Of a stretch of 64,000 nucleotides of DNA, positions 61,425-64,000 are shown in pieces; the stretch's first letter is position 1; every line of letters starts with the position of its first letter. Where the stretch lies: positions 1,979,584-2,043,583 of the forward strand of contig NZ_KB913024.1 in the NCBI RefSeq assembly GCF_000384035.1, written 5' to 3'. The stretch is from Actinopolyspora mortivallis DSM 44261 (GTDB taxonomy: Bacteria > Actinomycetota > Actinomycetes > Mycobacteriales > Pseudonocardiaceae). Under the pieces are notes generated by a model. It saw nothing but the letters and a program-made list of their open reading frames with translations. It ran no database searches and was not told the origin of the DNA. The translations under genes and the position numbers were made by a program.

Positions 61425-63122
61425 TCATGCCCTGGCGTGGATGATGCCCCAGGCCAGGCTCCCGCCATTGCCGGCCTGCACCCAGTTGCGCAGTCCGGTC
61501 TTCATGTGGGTCCGGTACTCTTCGCCGATGAACTCGGCGAGTTCCTTTTCCCGACTCTCCAACACTTCCAGCACCCGGCCGTAGTGGACGGGCAGATACT
61601 CGCTGAGGTCCTCGAACTCGATGTTCTGCAGACCCAGCCGCGCCAGCTCCTTGCGGTAGAAACCGGGCGAACCGAGCGAATCCAGGTGCAACCGGTCCAG
61701 GATGGGACCGAGGTCGTTCTTGTTCGCCGAGTCCGCGGCCATCGGGTCGGTGAACAGCACCGAGCCCTTCGGCTTGAGAACCCTGACGACCTCTTCCAGA
61801 ACCCTGCCCCGGTCACCGCTGTGCAGGAAGGAGTCCTGCGACCAGACGATGTCGAAGGCGTTGTCCTGGTAGGGGATGTCCTCGAAGGAGCCGTCGGCCA
61901 CCTCGATCAGGTGCTCGAGGCCCTCGGCCCTGGTGATCTCACGGTTGCGCTGGTTCTCGACCTCGCTGAGGTTGAGGCAGGTGACGTGGCATCCGTAGGT
62001 CCTGGCCAGGTAGCGGGCGGCCCCGCCGTAACCGGCTCCCAGGTCCAGGATCCTGGTCGAGGAGTTGATCTCCACCTTGTCCGCCATCCGCTGGACGGTG
62101 CGCTCGCTGGCGGTGGCGATGTCCTCCTGCGGGGTCTGGTAGAGGCCGACGTGGATGTCGTTACCGCCCCAGACGTGGTAGTAGAAGTTGTCCGCGTCCT
62201 CCGAGTTGTAGTAGTCGCGTGCGGTGTGTACCGCACTCGAATACATGTCGATGAACTCGTCCTCGGTGCGGTAGTTCTTCTCCGCTATGTGAATGTAGAA
62301 GTCCGGCTCGTTCTCACCGTAAGTTTCCTGGAAGTCACCGTAGGTGTCAATCCGCTGGAAACCGACCTCACGCATGAGCCGCCGCATGTAGTCCTTCCGC
62401 AGCGGATACATGTTGAGGAAGAATTCGGACTTGTCCGGGAATGTGTACTTGAACCGCGCCAGACCGTCGTCGATGTAGTCCGGCTCCGCGGAAACGTCCT
62501 CACCAGCGTAGTAATAGGTGTGCTTGCTGGAGAACCCGTTGTCCAGAATCGAGTCGTAGTTCCGCTGGTCGATGATCAGGACACCGTCGTGCTTGAGCAT
62601 CGCGTAGAACTCGGCCAGGGTCTTGCGGCGGTCCCGCTCCGAAAACAGGTGAGTGAAGGAGTTGCCCAGACAGATGATCGCGTCGTACTCGCCGTGCACG
62701 TCCCGGTTGAGCCAACGCCAGTCGGCGTTGACCACACGCAGGATGTAACCACCGTAGGCCAGTCCGTTACTGAAGGCCTTGGCCAGCATCTGCGGGCTTC
62801 CGTCGGCACTGACGGTCTCGAACCCCTCTTCGAGAAGTCGAACCGAGTGAAAACCGGTTCCCGTCGCAGCGTCCAGCACGGTCTTGACACCGCGTGCGCG
62901 CAACTGATCGATGAAGAAGTTTCCTTCGCTTTCGTAGCGCTTCTTCCAGTCGATCAAATCATCCCACTTGTCGACAAAACCGCCGACGTACTCATGCGTG
63001 TAGTGATCAGTGTCGCGTACTTCCAACGGATTGTCGCCGAACGCCTGCTGCTCGCGGTACACCGGGTCCTGATCGTCCCCTTCCTGGTCACCACGGGCAA
63101 GATCGTCCACGCTCTTGGTCAT
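61425..63122 (-). CDS. Fused glycine-sarcosine N-methyltransferase / sarcosine-dimethylglycine N-methyltransferase
   Basis: One 565-residue chain carrying out all three methylations glycine to sarcosine to dimethylglycine to betaine. The N-terminal GSMT module (about 1-285) has SAM motif I TVLDAATGTGFHSV at 81-94 and RVVNADWRWLNRDVHGEYD (129-147). The C-terminal SDMT module (about 295-565) has its own motif I RILDLGAGYGGAARYL at 357-372 and DIVWSQDSFLHSGDRGRVLE. The fusion is known from Actinopolyspora halophila, while most halophiles use two separate enzymes. ATG at 63122 is six bases after GGGAG. The protein is acidic, as in halophiles. It heads the cluster, with metK directly behind. Product: the compatible solute betaine, in the cytoplasm. 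Confidence 0.96.
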   Translation of the reverse strand: MTKSVDDLARGDQEGDDQDPVYREQQAFGDNPLEVRDTDHYTHEYVGGFVDKWDDLIDWKKRYESEGNFFIDQLRARGVKTVLDAATGTGFHSVRLLEEGFETVSADGSPQMLAKAFSNGLAYGGYILRVVNADWRWLNRDVHGEYDAIICLGNSFTHLFSERDRRKTLAEFYAMLKHDGVLIIDQRNYDSILDNGFSSKHTYYYAGEDVSAEPDYIDDGLARFKYTFPDKSEFFLNMYPLRKDYMRRLMREVGFQRIDTYGDFQETYGENEPDFYIHIAEKNYRTEDEFIDMYSSAVHTARDYYNSEDADNFYYHVWGGNDIHVGLYQTPQEDIATASERTVQRMADKVEINSSTRILDLGAGYGGAARYLARTYGCHVTCLNLSEVENQRNREITRAEGLEHLIEVADGSFEDIPYQDNAFDIVWSQDSFLHSGDRGRVLEEVVRVLKPKGSVLFTDPMAADSANKNDLGPILDRLHLDSLGSPGFYRKELARLGLQNIEFEDLSEYLPVHYGRVLEVLESREKELAEFIGEEYRTHMKTGLRNWVQAGNGGSLAWGIIHARA

Positions 63123-63345
63123 ACTCAGCTCCCACTCGCGTTGGTCAAGCGCCACTGCACCGCTCGGAACCGCGGCGAATTTCGCCGCCCCGAGCTTTCA
63201 CGGGCGCGCCGGGTCACCTCACACAAGGGGCACGCCGGACCGATGCGGGCAGCCGCCTGACGGGCCGCGCACTGACACCGATCAGCACACTCGGTCGGCA
63301 CCTTTGCCGTCCGATCCCGACGCAGATTCCGTACGCCGAGAACCC
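63123..63345 (-). promoter_or_regulatory. Long untranslated leader of the betaine operon
   Basis: About 220 bases lie between the predicted promoter and the GSMT-SDMT start. The transcript has several GC-rich stems (for example around CCGACCGAGTGTGCTGATCGG) but I could not match it to SAM-I/II/IV, SAH or glycine riboswitch consensus. It may be a new leader element or simply a long UTR. Confidence 0.4.
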
Positions 63346-63373
63346 AACTTAGGCGCATTCACGGAAAATGCAA
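63346..63373 (-). promoter_or_regulatory. Predicted promoter of the betaine/methyl-cycle operon
   Basis: On the minus strand TTGCAT (63373-63368) and TAAGTT (63351-63346) are 16 bases apart, in an AT-rich stretch. Alternative -10-like boxes (TATGAT near 63400) also exist. Confidence 0.35.
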
Positions 63374-63529
63374 CAGCAAATAGCTGTGACCCTAATCATA
63401 AAAATAGTAGGATCGCATGATTCACGTGATCACCCACCGTGAAAAAATCCGCCCTCACCTGGAGAAATTCGCTCTTTCGCCCCGCAGGTCACGATCTGAC
63501 AAAGGCGTTCGATCCGAACTTGACGTACA

Positions 63530-63550
63530 ATACGCGTGCGCGGCGCGTAT
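63530..63550. promoter_or_regulatory. Dyad ATACGCG-N7-CGCGTAT
   Basis: Perfect 7-bp inverted repeat about 160-180 bases upstream of the predicted betaine promoter, directly after TTGACGTACA. Candidate operator; the surrounding 63374-63828 has no gene that I can support. Confidence 0.35.
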
Positions 63551-63828
63551 CACGAAAACCACGCGAGGTGCAAGAGTGCGATCGGACGAACCCGAGGCCC
63601 CGACAGGGGGAGTTTCCGCGTTCCGTATTCGCTTCTGCCCGTTCCATCGCAGGAGAGGGCACGGATGTTACGCTCGTACTCCGATGACGGTGAGACACCC
63701 CACCCCCAGTCGAACCGGAACCTCTTTTCGCAGCTCAGCGCCCCTTCGAGGGCCGAAGAACCCCGGACGGGGTCTCCACCTCCCCTAGCTCCGTACCTCC
63801 ACGCCCCCTGATTCTTTTCTACTTTATT

Positions 63829-63845
63829 ATTGTCGACAATCCGCA
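63829..63845. promoter_or_regulatory. Palindromic 17-mer, copy 2
   Basis: ATTGTCGACAATCCGCA, identical to 34326-34342, in the AT-rich gap about 460 bases upstream of the predicted betaine promoter and 95 bases beyond the stop of the gene entering from the right edge. A second small dyad CCGCA/TGCGG overlaps its end. Confidence 0.55.
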
Positions 63846-63938
63846 TAATCGATTGTGCGGCATTCAGGATTTCGGCCCACTGGTCCGAACGAGCGAAGTG
63901 TTCCCCGAACCGGAACGGAACGGGGAACGGAAGGAATC

Positions 63939-64000
63939 TCACCCCTTCGGCTCGTCGAATTCCTCTTCGCGGAACTCCTCGACGACCGCGTCGTCGTGGA
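63939..64000 (-). CDS. C-terminal end of an unidentified protein (3' end only)
   Basis: The last 19 residues, HDDAVVEEFREEEFDEPKG, and a TGA at 63941-63939 are visible; the gene continues past the window. The highly acidic tail would fit the cytoplasmic tail of a membrane transporter such as a BCCT betaine carrier next to the betaine operon, but this is a guess from context. Confidence 0.5.
   Translation of the reverse strand, partial: HDDAVVEEFREEEFDEPKG

Noticed and set aside
61437-63260. 607-codon plus-strand frame opposite GSMT-SDMT
   Set aside because: Valine/leucine-rich antisense shadow; the minus-strand product is a known enzyme fusion.
63123-63345. SAM, SAH or glycine riboswitch in the betaine leader
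   Set aside because: None of the conserved sequence blocks of these classes could be found on the minus strand.
63417-63811. Small plus-strand frames in the gap upstream of the betaine operon
   Set aside because: No ribosome-binding site, low-quality composition and three frames open at once; probably non-coding.

Overview
The window is a high-GC (roughly 68-70%) actinobacterial chromosome segment with dense, mostly short-spaced genes, frequent GTG/TTG starts and ATGA/GTGA gene overlaps. A mycobacterial-type adenosine kinase, a GarA/DUF151/MerR/GcvP block, an AcnR-type regulator and an ergothioneine operon place it in the Pseudonocardiales/Mycobacteriales neighbourhood. The fused glycine-sarcosine / sarcosine-dimethylglycine methyltransferase points to a halophile such as Actinopolyspora, where this fusion is known (genus assignment is inference).

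Layout. 1-6044: assimilatory nitrate/nitrite reduction (nitrate reductase C-terminus, FAD/BFD electron-transfer protein, NirB, NirD, sirohydrochlorin chelatase), all overlapping and on the plus strand. 6183-14893: aconitase with a promoter carrying an AcnR-like operator, then a small zinc-finger protein, the divergent ergothioneine operon egtABCD (minus strand), then the AcnR-type TetR regulator. 15031-26895: FUSC-type membrane protein, DUF3616 protein, a frameshifted secreted protein, POT peptide transporter, DinB/mycothiol-type protein, two CNNM/CBS proteins, a PadR regulator divergent from a membrane protein, and a protein of the 'DNA glycosylase' annotation family. 26947-33684 (minus strand): HesB-like protein, glycine dehydrogenase GcvP behind a tandem glycine riboswitch, the MerR/DUF151/GarA group and a CDP-alcohol phosphatidyltransferase. 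34806-44820: a CHT1-like sodium:choline symporter, secreted beta-hexosaminidase with a DasR-like site, HPII-type catalase, DHA2 drug exporter, enoyl-CoA hydratase, small acidic protein and epimerase. 45122-52827: YezG-like protein, amidohydrolase, ALDH7-like dehydrogenase, LysR regulator and a fused E1 alpha/beta keto-acid dehydrogenase. 52894-63122 (minus strand): metF, ahcY, metH, adoK, metK and the fused GSMT-SDMT. The window ends in the acidic C-terminal tail of another minus-strand gene.

The centrepiece is 52894-63122. It encodes three-step SAM-dependent methylation of glycine to betaine together with every enzyme needed to turn the methyl cycle: MetK makes SAM, the fused methyltransferase consumes three SAM per betaine, AhcY splits the SAH, AdoK removes adenosine, and MetF plus MetH rebuild methionine. 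Elsewhere in the window sit two genes that bear on the same solute: a choline-type symporter and a glycine-riboswitch-controlled GcvP that competes for glycine. A 17-bp palindrome-containing sequence (ATTGTCGACAATCCGCA) occurs identically about 0.5 kb upstream of both the symporter and the predicted betaine-operon promoter, which suggests shared control.
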